A DNA stretch of 64,000 bases from Halonatronomonas betaini (GCF_015666175.1 NZ_JADPIE010000004.1:74118-138117); one strand, 5' to 3'; shown: positions 1 to 9,690, numbered from the stretch's first letter. Made by a program: numbers and translations. The notes: generated by a model not told the origin, from the sequence alone.

Positions 1-501
1 GTAGACGAAGATAAGACTGTAACAGTTAATATGGTAACCGAAGCCTATGACGTTACTTTTGAAGTAGTTGATGGAGATAATAATCCAATAGATGGAGCAG
101 AAGTAGAGCTTGGGCCATTACCTTCACAGACTACAGACGCTGATGGCGAGACTGTATTTGAAGATGTACCTGCTCAGGAGTGGGGCTATACAGTAACAGC
201 TGCTGGTTTTGATGATGCTACTGGAACAGTTGATGTAGACGAAGATAAGACTGTAACAGTTAATATGGTAACCGAAGCCTATGACGTTACTTTTGAAGTA
301 GTTGATGGAGATGGTAATCCAATAACAGGAGCAGAAGTAGAGCTTGGGCCATTACCTTCACAGACTACAGACGCTGATGGCGAGACTGTATTTGAAGATG
401 TACCTGCTCAGGAGTGGGGCTATACAGTAACGGCTGCTGGTTTTGATGATGCTACTGGAACAGTTGATGTAGATGAAGATAAGACTGTAACAGTTAATAT
501 G
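1..501 (+). repeat. 234-bp in-frame tandem repeat
   Basis: The unit boundary falls at bases 34, 268 and 502. Two full copies (34-267 and 268-501) and the end of a third (1-33) are visible, with period exactly 234 bp (78 codons). The copies differ at only a few bases, for example GATAATAAT versus GATGGTAAT early in the unit. More copies probably lie upstream of the window. Such identity suggests recent duplication or gene conversion. Confidence 0.9.
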
Positions 502-849
502 GTAGAAGAAGGTAAAGTTGTTCCTATAATTGATAAAAGTGATGTGTTTGTTTCACCAGGCAATGACACAATTACCTTTAATGTTAGGGATACTTCTGGT
601 AATAGAGTTGAGGGATTAGATGATAAAGATGAATGGAAAGTTGAATTAACTGTAGATGGAAATAGTAGTATAGTTTGGGTTTTATATGCAGAGGATTCAG
701 TGAGTGGTTATCCACTACAGGGAGGACTTGATTTCCAAATTAGAGTAGAAGATATTCCAAAAGGTACTGCTTTAAGACAAGTCAAAGTTACGTATATGGG
801 ATATGATGAAGATGTAATTGTTGTGGATGGAATGTCATTAGATGAATAA
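1..849 (+). CDS. Repeat-containing exported/surface protein, 5' end outside window
   Basis: The frame is already open at base 1, so only the C-terminal part is present and the ATG at 31 is internal. It consists of near-identical 78-residue units (each beginning about VTEAYDVTFEVVDG and ending TVTVNM), followed by a different domain of about 105 residues from base 502 (EEGKVVPIIDKS onward). Each unit looks like a carboxypeptidase-regulatory or Ig-like beta-sandwich (GNPI.GAEVELG ... TDADGETVFEDVP), a fold common in stacked surface stalks. The composition is very acidic. A similar single domain occurs at the N terminus of the lipoprotein at 51590-53140. A role as an extracellular stalk or adhesin is inferred; the N-terminal signal or anchor cannot be seen. 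Confidence 0.75.
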   Translation, partial: VDEDKTVTVNMVTEAYDVTFEVVDGDNNPIDGAEVELGPLPSQTTDADGETVFEDVPAQEWGYTVTAAGFDDATGTVDVDEDKTVTVNMVTEAYDVTFEVVDGDGNPITGAEVELGPLPSQTTDADGETVFEDVPAQEWGYTVTAAGFDDATGTVDVDEDKTVTVNMVEEGKVVPIIDKSDVFVSPGNDTITFNVRDTSGNRVEGLDDKDEWKVELTVDGNSSIVWVLYAEDSVSGYPLQGGLDFQIRVEDIPKGTALRQVKVTYMGYDEDVIVVDGMSLDE

Positions 850-926
850 TAGAAGTATTTTAAAAGTTATATTAGGTTTTATTTAAAATACTATTGCATT
901 GTATTAGAAAGGTAAAGAATAAATAT

Positions 927-960
927 CCCGCAGTGGATTAGTTTCCCTGCGGGGTTTTTA
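927..960 (+). terminator. Rho-independent terminator of the repeat protein gene
   Basis: CCCGCAG (927-933) pairs with CTGCGGG (947-953), followed by GTTTTTA. Confidence 0.85.
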
Positions 961-1399
961 ATTTTATTTTTAAAAGTTAATGTGATAGCAAAACAGGTAA
1001 AACATTACATTTTTAGTAATTTAACAGGATTATAATCATAAGAAAAAACTTTTCATGTTAAAGGTCTCTAGAATTTATGATTTTAGATATATATCTTTTT
1101 GACTTTGTACATATGGTATAAGTTGCTTTAATACTAATTACGTTTAGTTTTATTTAAAGAAGGATTATATTAATAGATATTATTTTAATGAACATGATAT
1201 GATTAATAATGATGAATTAAATAATAGAGAGGTTGATTAGTTATCTCCAAAAATATATATTTGTTTTGAAATTGTGACAATGATTTATTATCTGCATAGT
1301 GCATCAACAATGGCAGACAGTTTACAGGTGAATTTTGATGATTTGGTCAGGTGTAAAAGGTTGGTCCTAATATATATTTTTGGGATAGGGATAAGGGAG
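961..1399. other. AT-rich stretch without a convincing gene
   Basis: Between the terminator and the conserved part of the next gene I see only AT-rich DNA with no convincing ORF, RNA gene or repeat. An open frame continuous with the next gene starts at 1274, but its first 42 codons have no ribosome site and look unlike the family. Confidence 0.5.
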
Positions 1400-2392
1400 G
1401 TGGGCTTTATATTTAATCTGAAAAGAGTGTTAAAGCCGGAGGTTTTTCATGGTCATAAAAAGGAGAAGGATTTCTTTGAGGGCTGGTATTTCAAGATAGT
1501 TGATAAAGATGGGGAGAATATTTTTGCGTTTATTCCAGCGGTTTTTCTCAGTGAAGATGAGAGCAAGAGTCATTCATTTATTCAGGTTCTGGATGGGATT
1601 AAAATGGAGCCTTATTACCATCGCTATGGGGTTAAGGAGTTTGTGGCTGATGGAGATATTTTTGAGCTGGAACTTGCTGGCAGTTATTTTTCTAGAGATA
1701 GGATAAGCCTGGATATTGATGGTGAAGGGCAGCGGATTAAGGGAGAACTCAGTTTTTCAGGGCATAAGCCCTGGCCGGTATCGCTAACTGCTCCAGGTGC
1801 GATGGGCTGGTATGCTTATATTCCGCTGATGGAATGTTATCACGGGGTTTTGAGCTTTGATCATGAGATTGAGGGCAAACTGGTTATTGATGGGAGAGAG
1901 ATTGATTTTACTGGGGGCAGGGGTTATCTGGAAAAGGATTGGGGTAAATCTTTTCCTAAGGCCTGGCTCTGGATGCAGTCGAATCATTTTGAGATGAGTG
2001 GTACATCTTTGATGGCTTCAATTGCTCTTATTCCATGGTTGAGAGGTCATTTTCGGGGCTTCATTATTGGGTTTTATCATCAGGATAAGCTCTATCGTTT
2101 TACTAGCTATAATCGGGCTAAAATAGACTGCTTTACAATTGATGATGGTGATAATATTCTGCTGGAGCTGGTTAATAAGAATTACAGGCTGAGTATTCAG
2201 ACCAGGGCTGATGCCGGGACTGGGCTTTTATATGGGCCTTATAAGAATGAGATGATCGGGAATGTTAAGGAGAGTCTGACTGCTGAAATAAAGGTTGAGT
2301 TGGTTGATAAGGGGCCAGAGAAGGTGATTTTTGCTGGTACTGGGAGAAATGCTGGAATGGAGCTGACCAATCAGAAGATGATTGTTGATTAA
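1274..2392 (+). CDS. Tocopherol cyclase-like protein
   Basis: From about residue 50 the protein resembles the bacterial tocopherol-cyclase-like family (Pfam Tocopherol_cycl): FEGWYFKI near the N terminus, then GAMGWYAYIPLMECYHGV and GRGYLEKDWGKSFPKAWLWM. In plants the family cyclises tocopherol precursors. Bacterial members, mostly of unknown substrate, probably bind or act on a lipid. The start is uncertain: the frame opens at an ATG at 1274 without a ribosome site, whereas AGGGAGG just before a GTG at 1400, or CTG/GTG codons near 1418-1427, would give a protein of about 320-330 residues matching the family. No signal peptide is evident. It stands alone between two surface-protein genes. Confidence 0.7.
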   Translation: MTMIYYLHSASTMADSLQVNFDDLVRCKRLVLIYIFGIGIREVGFIFNLKRVLKPEVFHGHKKEKDFFEGWYFKIVDKDGENIFAFIPAVFLSEDESKSHSFIQVLDGIKMEPYYHRYGVKEFVADGDIFELELAGSYFSRDRISLDIDGEGQRIKGELSFSGHKPWPVSLTAPGAMGWYAYIPLMECYHGVLSFDHEIEGKLVIDGREIDFTGGRGYLEKDWGKSFPKAWLWMQSNHFEMSGTSLMASIALIPWLRGHFRGFIIGFYHQDKLYRFTSYNRAKIDCFTIDDGDNILLELVNKNYRLSIQTRADAGTGLLYGPYKNEMIGNVKESLTAEIKVELVDKGPEKVIFAGTGRNAGMELTNQKMIVD

Positions 2393-2507
2393 GTTAGTTA
2401 GCTTATTTCTGGCTGATTATGCTTTCGGTAGGTATTCCTCATTCTTTTGTTGATCTTCTGTGGTATTATTGTATTAAGAGTATAATGTCGTAGAGGAGGA
2501 TATAATA

Positions 2508-2990
2508 ATGAGAGAATTAATCAGGCAACATTCGAAGAAATTGGTTTTAATTGTTGGTATGCTGGCATTTGTATTTATTATAGCAGGATGTAGTGCAAAT
2601 ATTTCGCTGTCGATTGATCCTAATCCGATTAGATTTGACGTGGATAATTTAGAGCAGGAAGTTACTGTTACTTTAAGGACTTCCGGGATTGGCAGTGTTG
2701 AACTTGACTATATTGATGTACTGATACTGGATAATCAAGATGAAGAAGTTTATTCTGATAGAATTGAGATAAATGAGAGTTCATTTGTTGTGCCTGGAGT
2801 GGAGGTCCAGGAGGGTTTTGAGATTGATATCTGCGAGGATTTTATTGATGGAACTGGGCATGATGATATTGATGATGAGCTTTGCCGCGAACTATATGAA
2901 GAGCAGTTACAGGGCAGGGAATATAAACTGAGGATTATGGTTCAGGGGTCGATTAGTCCGACTGCTGAGGCTGATATAATATTTGATTAA
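2508..2990 (+). CDS. Small lipoprotein of unknown function
   Basis: This 160-residue protein has a basic N terminus, a hydrophobic segment and a lipobox (IAGC, Cys about 27), so it is predicted to be a lipid-anchored exported protein. The mature part is acidic and beta-rich. GAGGAGG lies 8 bases before the ATG. A TATAAT-like -10 sits near 2479, but I see no convincing -35. No family was recognised; the C-terminal half has two Cys flanking DDIDDEL that could form a disulphide. Confidence 0.75.
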   Translation: MRELIRQHSKKLVLIVGMLAFVFIIAGCSANISLSIDPNPIRFDVDNLEQEVTVTLRTSGIGSVELDYIDVLILDNQDEEVYSDRIEINESSFVVPGVEVQEGFEIDICEDFIDGTGHDDIDDELCRELYEEQLQGREYKLRIMVQGSISPTAEADIIFD

Positions 2991-3053
2991 AAAATGGTAT
3001 TTGTATGACAATTCTGGATCTTTGGTATATCCTGCTAATTGTTAAATCATACC

Positions 3054-3082
3054 TTGACAATATAGTTTATAGGTATTACAAT
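3054..3082 (+). promoter_or_regulatory. Sigma-A promoter of the YczE-like gene
   Basis: TTGACA (3054-3059), 17-bp spacer, TACAAT (3077-3082). It drives the gene starting at 3165. Confidence 0.8.
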
Positions 3083-3164
3083 GGTTGAGGCTCAAATGAG
3101 TTTCAATGTAATATTTATTAACTTATGATGAGTTATAAGATATATTGTTAAGAGGAGTGATTTT

Positions 3165-3791
3165 TTGATTGATAAGATTAACAGGGTTTTTACCAGAGAT
3201 TTTTTCTTTAGGTTTGGAGTTTTAATGCTTGGAGTATTTTTGATTAGTTCAGGGATTTATCTATTTATCAATTCTCAGATGGGGTCGGACCCTATTACGG
3301 TTTTAATAGATGGTGTTGCAACAACCTTTGGGCTTTCATTTGGTCAGTCAACTTTTGCAATAAATATTGGGATTGTTTTGATGTTGTTGCTTTTGACTGG
3401 CAAGAAGTTTGGGCCAGGAACAATCTTGAATGCAGTTTTCGTGGGGGTTTATCTTGACGGATTATTTTTGTTGTTTGGAAATATCACCCCTGATTTAATG
3501 GTTTATCGATATCTGATGCTTGTAACTGCAGTTATTTCTCTTGGTAGCGGGATTGCTATTTATGTTTCTGCTAATATGGGAGAAGGACCGATTGAGGCGC
3601 TGATGATGGTATTGAAGGAGAGAACTAACTTTTCTTTGAAATCTGTTAAGATGTCGATGGATTTCTGTTTTGGTGCTTTAGGCTTTTTAATGGGCGCCAC
3701 TTTAGGAATTGGAACTGTTGTCGGTGTTGTGGCGGTTGGTCCTGTGACTCAGACAGCGTTTAATTTTGTCGAAAGAATTAAAAGGAGATAA
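3165..3791 (+). CDS. YczE/YitT-type integral membrane protein
   Basis: This 208-residue, very hydrophobic protein has about five membrane segments. It carries the pattern of the YczE/YyaS/YitT family: GSDPITVLIDG early, then GPGTILNAVFVGVYLDG, then a second GEGPIEALMM repeat of the same motif. Members are uncharacterised inner-membrane proteins, and B. subtilis YczE affects surfactin-type synthesis by an unknown route. The start is TTG at 3165, 8 bases after AGAGGAG; no ATG fits. It is monocistronic, with its own consensus promoter. Confidence 0.75.
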   Translation: MIDKINRVFTRDFFFRFGVLMLGVFLISSGIYLFINSQMGSDPITVLIDGVATTFGLSFGQSTFAINIGIVLMLLLLTGKKFGPGTILNAVFVGVYLDGLFLLFGNITPDLMVYRYLMLVTAVISLGSGIAIYVSANMGEGPIEALMMVLKERTNFSLKSVKMSMDFCFGALGFLMGATLGIGTVVGVVAVGPVTQTAFNFVERIKRR

Positions 3792-3794
3792 TGT

Positions 3795-3900
3795 CGTATG
3801 GTGTTGCAAATTGGCGTACAGACTTTGTGAAATATGCAAAGAGATACTACCTGGTAACCGTCGGGTAACCGGCAGGTCTGGTGGTGGTTTATATGTCGAA
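3795..3900 (+). other. Possible structured leader RNA, unassigned
   Basis: The spacer before the small gene at 3971 has nested hairpin potential: CTTTG/CAAAG around 3823-3842, ACTACC/GGTGGT and ACCTG/CAGGT between about 3846 and 3887, and the heptamer GTAACCG twice. It is far more GC-rich than the surrounding spacer. I do not recognise a riboswitch class. Confidence 0.3.
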
Positions 3901-3970
3901 TTGATATAGTTTTGCGAGAAAATCGACATTAGTTGCATGTATATTTAGTTTGAATGTGGAGGTGAATTTG

Positions 3971-4105
3971 ATGGAAGCAATGAAATTAATGGTTACAAAT
4001 TATGAAAAGAAGACGACTGAGGAAAAAGCTGAAAAGGTTAAGCGAGAAGTCATAAATGAAAAGCAGAGTGATGGCTTTGTTAATGGATTTTTAAATTTAA
4101 TCTAA
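3971..4105 (+). CDS. Small basic/acidic peptide, 44 residues
   Basis: The frame begins MEAMKLMVTNYEKKTTEEKA and ends GFLNLI. It is preceded by GGAGGTG at 7-bp spacing and followed directly by a terminator, so it looks like a real short gene. The middle is a highly charged predicted helix (Lys/Glu). It has no signal peptide and no recognised family. The ending resembles that of the zinc-ribbon peptide at 51309 (LSLI), but this may be chance. Confidence 0.55.
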   Translation: MEAMKLMVTNYEKKTTEEKAEKVKREVINEKQSDGFVNGFLNLI

Positions 4106-4112
4106 ATTAATT

Positions 4113-4154
4113 AACTCCCCGGGCAGTTATTTGAACTGTCAGGGGAGTTTTTTT
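4113..4154 (+). terminator. Rho-independent terminator of the 44-residue gene
   Basis: AACTCCCC (4113-4120) pairs with GGGGAGTT (4142-4149), and inner CAGTT pairs with AACTG, followed by a T run. Confidence 0.85.
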
Positions 4155-4317
4155 GTTTTTTTGTGGGTTGGGTAGGAAATCGGAGTATATAGGATTTATT
4201 GTTTAATAATTGGCTATAATAGTTGTTAATCAACTTTGATGATACTGAAGATTTTGAGCATATATGTCGATAAGTACAATAGATGAAATAAATATTGCTT
4301 AAAAGGAGATTACATAT

Positions 4318-4854
4318 ATGAAAAGATATAAGATTCCTGTTTTGATGCTAATAGTTTTGTCTGTTTTTTTATTGGCTGGTTGTGACAATCCTTTTACCAG
4401 TGATCCGACTGATATACTTTCTGAGTTTTCAATTCCTGAGAGGGTTGAGCCTCAGTATGATCGATCTTATTTTACTGCCATTAGAGACCAGAACCCCAGG
4501 ATGCTGAGGAACACTCTTCATCCAGATGAAGAGATAATAATAGTTACAAATGGAGATTTTTATGGTAGGGATCTGAGTATTGAGGAGTATAGAACTGTTG
4601 AGGATTATGTAGGTAGCTATGTTGATGTTTATTTTCAGGAGTTTGCTATTAATAGAGTTAATTTAAGAGAAAGATCAGTTAGTAATAATAATGACGATTC
4701 ATTTATATATACAGCTGAAGTTGAAAAGACTTTCCATGAAGTTCCTCATGATGATGAGATAGATAGTAGTTATGTTCTTGAGTATGATCTTGAAATTGAA
4801 TTGGTAAAAGAAGATAGTGTTTATTATATTGTGAGGATAGAGAAGACTAATTAA
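4318..4854 (+). CDS. Lipoprotein of unknown function
   Basis: This 178-residue protein has a signal peptide and lipobox LAGC (Cys about 22). The mature region contains a conserved-looking segment (about residues 40-110) with YFTAIRDQNPRMLRNTLHPD, which resembles a small alpha+beta domain of the NTF2/SnoaL kind, though this is only an impression. AAAGGAG precedes the ATG. It lies 56 bases upstream of the giant GLUG lipoprotein and is probably co-transcribed with it. The function is unknown. Confidence 0.7.
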   Translation: MKRYKIPVLMLIVLSVFLLAGCDNPFTSDPTDILSEFSIPERVEPQYDRSYFTAIRDQNPRMLRNTLHPDEEIIIVTNGDFYGRDLSIEEYRTVEDYVGSYVDVYFQEFAINRVNLRERSVSNNNDDSFIYTAEVEKTFHEVPHDDEIDSSYVLEYDLEIELVKEDSVYYIVRIEKTN

Positions 4855-4910
4855 TATTTATTTGATATATCAAAATAGACTTGACTTAAAGGTAACAAGA
4901 GGAGGAAAAA

Positions 4911-7900
4911 ATGAATATAAAATCAACTAAAAAATTTTTATTTATGTCTTTTATAATCGTTTTATTATTAGCTTTTACAGGTTGTGATTCTGTAAGCGAT
5001 AACTTTGGGAGCTCAGGCTCATATTATGATTCTGATATTAGAGTTGTAATAAATAATGGTGGTTATTTATCAGAAGATGATTTAAATGATATTGCAAGGC
5101 AGTTAAGATTAAATCGTGGAGATGAACTGATAGTAAATAGTATCGAAGATGTTGGAGAAAATGAGCCGGTAATTTATGCGACTATTAAAAATTTACGTGG
5201 AGAAAATACTGTTGAAATAGGTCATCAAGTATATGGATCTAGTTCAAGGTTAATTAATAATGGCAGTGATAATACCAAATTTACATTAGATGGAGATGTT
5301 GATCCAGGTATTGGGAGGGATGATGATCAGAATGATAATGGCGATGAAAATGATAATGATGGAGGACCATCAGGAAGTTTTGTGGATGTAAGTGTTGAAA
5401 AATCTTCAATGGCTGATATCCTGGAGCTAACCTTTGTTGATTATGATCAACTTGGAAGAACTTTTCAAGTGTTTGTTAAAGTGTTAGAGCATGATGAAAT
5501 TGAAGAACAGTCATATATAAAGACTTTAGATGATTTAGAAGCTGGTGATAAATCACTTGATATAGGAATGTATGATGATTATGCTTATGCTGATATTAAA
5601 CTGCTGGATTCTCATGGAAGAGTTTTAGCTAAAGCTCTTGATTATGAGTTTGATGAAAATACTAATGAAATTGAATTTGATGTTTTAGAGGAACCAGAGG
5701 ATTTTGAAGAATCTGAAGTTTCGGCGTTAGCTTCTATACAATCAAGATCTCAAAGTGATTATCTTGCTAAGTATACTATGGATTTAAGGAGTAATTATCA
5801 GGATGATTGGGTTGATTTAGAATTGGCAAGTGGATATACGAGAGGTCTTCCATCTAGACTATTTACAATTAATCATATTGGGATTGATAGAAGTTTTGAT
5901 TTTGATGATGTATCTGATTCATTTAATAATATTTTTGATAGAGAACATGAGATGAGTGGAAGCCAGATAGACAATATGGATATTTATTATAGATTAAATG
6001 ATCAAACAGATTTTCAGAATGCGAGAACACATGAAGTTGCAGGCAATCAGGATGAGATTATAGCAAATCTTACATCTTTATATTTAGATCCAGATGAACA
6101 TGAAGATGTTAATGCGGAGGGAGATGCACCATATGCTAGGGCTTCGGCTGCTATTTCCTTGGATTATGAAGAACTTGGCGATGATGAGCAATATATTTAT
6201 ACTGTTAATGTTCATGGTTTTGAAGATGGACTTGCTGGAATTCCTGCTGCCAGAAGGTTTGCAGTTGGTAGCCCGACATCTGATGCCAGAGAATTTGGCA
6301 ATGAAATAGAGCATACTAGTGGTAGTGAATTAAGTGAATTGACAGTTTATATTTTAGGAATGGATACGGGAGATATTGAAGGTGACGGAGATGAAGATGC
6401 TCCTTATAAGATTGATAATGCCGAGCAATTAAGTGGAATGCTTCGTTATGCTGAAGGCGATGAAAGAAACGAAGATAATTATTATATATTAACCAGTAAT
6501 ATAAATATGGATGATGTAGAAGACTGGCACCCTATTGGCTCAGAAAACTTTCAATTTCAAGGACATTTAGATGGCCAAAATCATGTGATTTCTAACCTGA
6601 CAATTGATAGAGATGGCCGTGGTGGATTGTTTGGTGAGATTGGTGAAGATGGTTTGATAAAGAATTTAAGATTATCAAATTTTGATATAACTGGTGATAG
6701 ATTTGTTGGCACTTTAGCCAGTAGAAATATGGGTAAGATTAAAAATGTTACTTTTGCAGATCCATCAACTGTTACTGGTAATTTTAGTGATATTGGTGGA
6801 TTAGTTGGACAGAATTTTAATGAAGGCTCAATTATTAATTCAGAATTTGAAGGGACTGTTGATTTTAATGGTGATGAAACTGCTAGAGTTGGTGGCTTTG
6901 TTGGCAGTAATATTGATGGCACTATTGAAGACTCTTATGCTTACATTGATAGTGTAAATGGTGTCTATGAAGTTGGAGGATTTGTAGGTTTTAATAATAG
7001 TCAGGGTATTCGAGGAAGTTCTGCAACAGGTAATATAGATGGTTTTGAAAAAGTCGGGGGTTTTGTTGGATTAAATGAAGGTCTGATAGAAAATAGCTCT
7101 TTTTATGATGGAACTGTTTCTGGAGATGGTGATTCTATTGGTGGTTTTGCTGGAGCAAACAACATATATGATGTTGGTGGTCTTGATCATATAACTGTCG
7201 CTGATGCCAATGTTAATGGAATTGATGCTATTGGAGGAGTTGTTGGTACAAACAGAGCTGGTGTGAATAATAGTTCTGTAAATACTGTTGATATATCAGG
7301 GGAGTATCATATAGGTGGACTTGTTGGTTATAATAGAGAAGATGGCGATGTCAGGAATAGTGATTTTACAGGAGGCCTGACTGGAATAGATGAAGTTGGT
7401 GGTCTTGTAGGTAGAAATACTGCTGGATCTGATTATTCTGGGGATATTCCTGGCGGAGTATTTTATAATAGTATTGATGAATCATTGGATCTTAACAGTG
7501 ATGGTGATAATGTTGATATATTGATAGGATATAATACAGGTGCTTATGGAGACAATACAGGTTATGGATATTTAGAAGTTGCTGGTTTTGAAATTAATGA
7601 TGATTTCATTGAACCAAATGGAGAATTGTTGAGGAGACAAACACCTGAAGCAGAAATGGAAATTATAGTTTATATATCAAATACAGGAGATATTAATACT
7701 GTTCAAGATATTGAGGTTACTTTAAGCTCTTTAGAATTAGAAGATGATATCATAGAAGTTGAAGATGATTTTGAGTTAGCTAGAAATGCTGATGGTGAAT
7801 TTGTGATTGAATTTAACGCAATGTATATTGAAAACTTTGATGAAGAAGTTATAATAAATGTTGAAACTAATGATGATGAAGCTTACGGAGTATTTACAAT

Positions 7901-9047
7901 TACTGATGAGTTAAATGATGATGCTGATTTAAATAATTTGGAAATAGAAATTGAAGATATTGAAGATGGTATTGATTATATAGATCAAGAGATGGGAGTT
8001 CTTAATCCAGAATTTGGTGTTGATGATGAAGAAAAAGAATATGAAGTATTTGTAAGTCATAAGCATGACTATATTGATATAATTGCAGAACTTTCTGATG
8101 AATTAGGTAGAATTGATGTTACTGTAGATGAAGAAGAATCATTTCAAGTTGATAATGAAGAAGAATTTAGAGTTAATTTGAATGATCCAGGTGATGAAAC
8201 GGAAATAAATATATTGGTTACTGCAGAGAATAGCTCAGTAACAGAAGAATATAAAATTATAGTTGAAAGAGAATCCAGTCCAACAGAACCAAAAATTAAT
8301 ATTGATAATAGTTCAGTAAATACAAATCCAGAGGAAGTATATGCTGCTGCAGTAGATGTGGAGTTTGAGTTTATAATAGAAATAGAAGGTCTACAAGAAT
8401 TGTATGACTTTTACCAAGAAACTGATGATGATAACACAAATGAAATATATATAAAAAATCCATTCGAAGATAAAGAAGACAGAAATGGAGATCAAATATT
8501 AGAAGATGACCATATAATACTTGAGTTTAAAAACAGTGATATAGAAGAAGGTGGCAAAGTAATTGTTGTTCAACAAGAAACATTGAATGTTCCTCTAAAA
8601 AATGATAATTATGATGTTTTTATTGATAGTATTGATATTGAAGATGAAGATGAAATTAATCTAATAGGTGTAGAAGATATTAATAAACCTATAGATACAA
8701 TAGAGGTCAAACCTTTAGACTTGAAAATTGAGGGAACTGTTGATTTAAGTGAAATAGAAGGTGAAGACTCTGATAATGGAGGTATCATTAGAATAGAACT
8801 TGATGGAGGTTCAGATAATTATTCAACTATTGATATAAATGAGGAAGAACAAGAATATAAATATAGTTTTGAAGTTAAAAGTGGTGCTAATCATAGTTTA
8901 TCTGTTCAATTAAAAAATGGTTTAGCTTATAATTATGAAATTGAATATCAAACTGAAGGGAAAGGGGAAAAGTTTGATATAGAAGTTAAAGTCGAATATG
9001 AAAACATAATAAAAGACTTTGAAATTATAGAAAAGAATGATCAATAA
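4911..9047 (+). CDS. Giant lipoprotein with GLUG repeats and cadherin-like domain
   Basis: This 1378-residue protein has a signal peptide and lipobox FTGC (Cys about 25). After an acidic N-terminal region with an Asp/Asn-rich linker (near 130-150), residues about 565-840 carry many GLUG motifs (GGLVGQN, GGFVGSN, GGFVGFN, IGGLVGYN, VGGLVGRN), which form a right-handed beta-helix in known surface proteins. A region near 1005-1120 resembles the bacterial cadherin-like beta-sandwich domain (LNNLEIE ... YEVFVSHKHDYI ... ENSSVTEEYKIIVE). The C terminus (about 1120-1378) is an unrecognised acidic domain. Surface display and adhesion or polysaccharide contact are inferred. The low isoelectric composition suits a halophile. 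AGAGGAGG precedes the ATG. Confidence 0.85.
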   Translation: MNIKSTKKFLFMSFIIVLLLAFTGCDSVSDNFGSSGSYYDSDIRVVINNGGYLSEDDLNDIARQLRLNRGDELIVNSIEDVGENEPVIYATIKNLRGENTVEIGHQVYGSSSRLINNGSDNTKFTLDGDVDPGIGRDDDQNDNGDENDNDGGPSGSFVDVSVEKSSMADILELTFVDYDQLGRTFQVFVKVLEHDEIEEQSYIKTLDDLEAGDKSLDIGMYDDYAYADIKLLDSHGRVLAKALDYEFDENTNEIEFDVLEEPEDFEESEVSALASIQSRSQSDYLAKYTMDLRSNYQDDWVDLELASGYTRGLPSRLFTINHIGIDRSFDFDDVSDSFNNIFDREHEMSGSQIDNMDIYYRLNDQTDFQNARTHEVAGNQDEIIANLTSLYLDPDEHEDVNAEGDAPYARASAAISLDYEELGDDEQYIYTVNVHGFEDGLAGIPAARRFAVGSPTSDAREFGNEIEHTSGSELSELTVYILGMDTGDIEGDGDEDAPYKIDNAEQLSGMLRYAEGDERNEDNYYILTSNINMDDVEDWHPIGSENFQFQGHLDGQNHVISNLTIDRDGRGGLFGEIGEDGLIKNLRLSNFDITGDRFVGTLASRNMGKIKNVTFADPSTVTGNFSDIGGLVGQNFNEGSIINSEFEGTVDFNGDETARVGGFVGSNIDGTIEDSYAYIDSVNGVYEVGGFVGFNNSQGIRGSSATGNIDGFEKVGGFVGLNEGLIENSSFYDGTVSGDGDSIGGFAGANNIYDVGGLDHITVADANVNGIDAIGGVVGTNRAGVNNSSVNTVDISGEYHIGGLVGYNREDGDVRNSDFTGGLTGIDEVGGLVGRNTAGSDYSGDIPGGVFYNSIDESLDLNSDGDNVDILIGYNTGAYGDNTGYGYLEVAGFEINDDFIEPNGELLRRQTPEAEMEIIVYISNTGDINTVQDIEVTLSSLELEDDIIEVEDDFELARNADGEFVIEFNAMYIENFDEEVIINVETNDDEAYGVFTITDELNDDADLNNLEIEIEDIEDGIDYIDQEMGVLNPEFGVDDEEKEYEVFVSHKHDYIDIIAELSDELGRIDVTVDEEESFQVDNEEEFRVNLNDPGDETEINILVTAENSSVTEEYKIIVERESSPTEPKINIDNSSVNTNPEEVYAAAVDVEFEFIIEIEGLQELYDFYQETDDDNTNEIYIKNPFEDKEDRNGDQILEDDHIILEFKNSDIEEGGKVIVVQQETLNVPLKNDNYDVFIDSIDIEDEDEINLIGVEDINKPIDTIEVKPLDLKIEGTVDLSEIEGEDSDNGGIIRIELDGGSDNYSTIDINEEEQEYKYSFEVKSGANHSLSVQLKNGLAYNYEIEYQTEGKGEKFDIEVKVEYENIIKDFEIIEKNDQ

Positions 9048-9065
9048 TTTCGAAAGGAAGATAAT

Positions 9066-9626
9066 ATGATCGCAAAAATTGATAGGATAACAGGGTATGA
9101 CATGAAGATTGTAATGGCCGGGGTCTTAATGATGGTTGTATTACTGGCCGGTTCGGTGAGCGCTGATGAACCGGCTGAGATTCCACTTCAGGATACAAAG
9201 ATTATTGCTGGGGCTAATCTTGCGACCTTTGAAGATACTAATCTTGGCTTTCATTTTTATGGTGGGGCTGGAGTTCCAATTGATGATAACCTCTTTGTAA
9301 CAGGGAGATATGAGCGTTATTTTGCTGAGGATCTTGGGCTGAATGCTATTACAGCTAACTTTGAATATGATCTGGCCAGGATAGTGACTGATGAATTTGA
9401 GTTACTTAGAATTTATGCTCAGGGGAATATTGGTTATTATTTTGGAAATTTTGCTGACGAATCGATTAGTGGACTTGGCATAAAAGGCGGAATGGGAGCT
9501 GAGGCTGAGATTGCTGGTGGATTTGGAGCTAGCGTTAACTTGAATTTTCGACCACTGGAGTTTGAAGATGCTGATGTTAATCTGACTGGATTAGAAGTAG
9601 GGCTGGGAGCATTCTTTAGCTTTTAA
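9066..9626 (+). CDS. Small outer-membrane beta-barrel protein
   Basis: This 186-residue protein has a signal peptide (hydrophobic stretch ending VSADEPAE). The mature part alternates hydrophobic and polar residues in roughly eight predicted strands, for example LGFHFYGGAGVP and LLRIYAQGNIGYYFGNF. It ends in ...LGAFFSF, the terminal Phe recognised by the BAM machinery. This is direct support for an outer membrane. The ATG at 9066 has AAGGAAG 5 bases upstream; a second ATG at 9102 has no ribosome site. It follows the giant lipoprotein by 18 bases and probably shares its transcript. Confidence 0.7.
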   Translation: MIAKIDRITGYDMKIVMAGVLMMVVLLAGSVSADEPAEIPLQDTKIIAGANLATFEDTNLGFHFYGGAGVPIDDNLFVTGRYERYFAEDLGLNAITANFEYDLARIVTDEFELLRIYAQGNIGYYFGNFADESISGLGIKGGMGAEAEIAGGFGASVNLNFRPLEFEDADVNLTGLEVGLGAFFSF

Positions 9627-9660
9627 TATAATATATTAAATAAGAAAATAGTTACTTAGG

Positions 9661-9690
9661 GAGTCTCCTTTAATTAGGGGGCTCTTTTTT
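9661..9690 (+). terminator. Rho-independent terminator after the barrel gene
   Basis: GAGTCTCCT pairs with AGGGGGCTC (nine pairs, two G-U), followed by TTTTTT. Confidence 0.8.
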
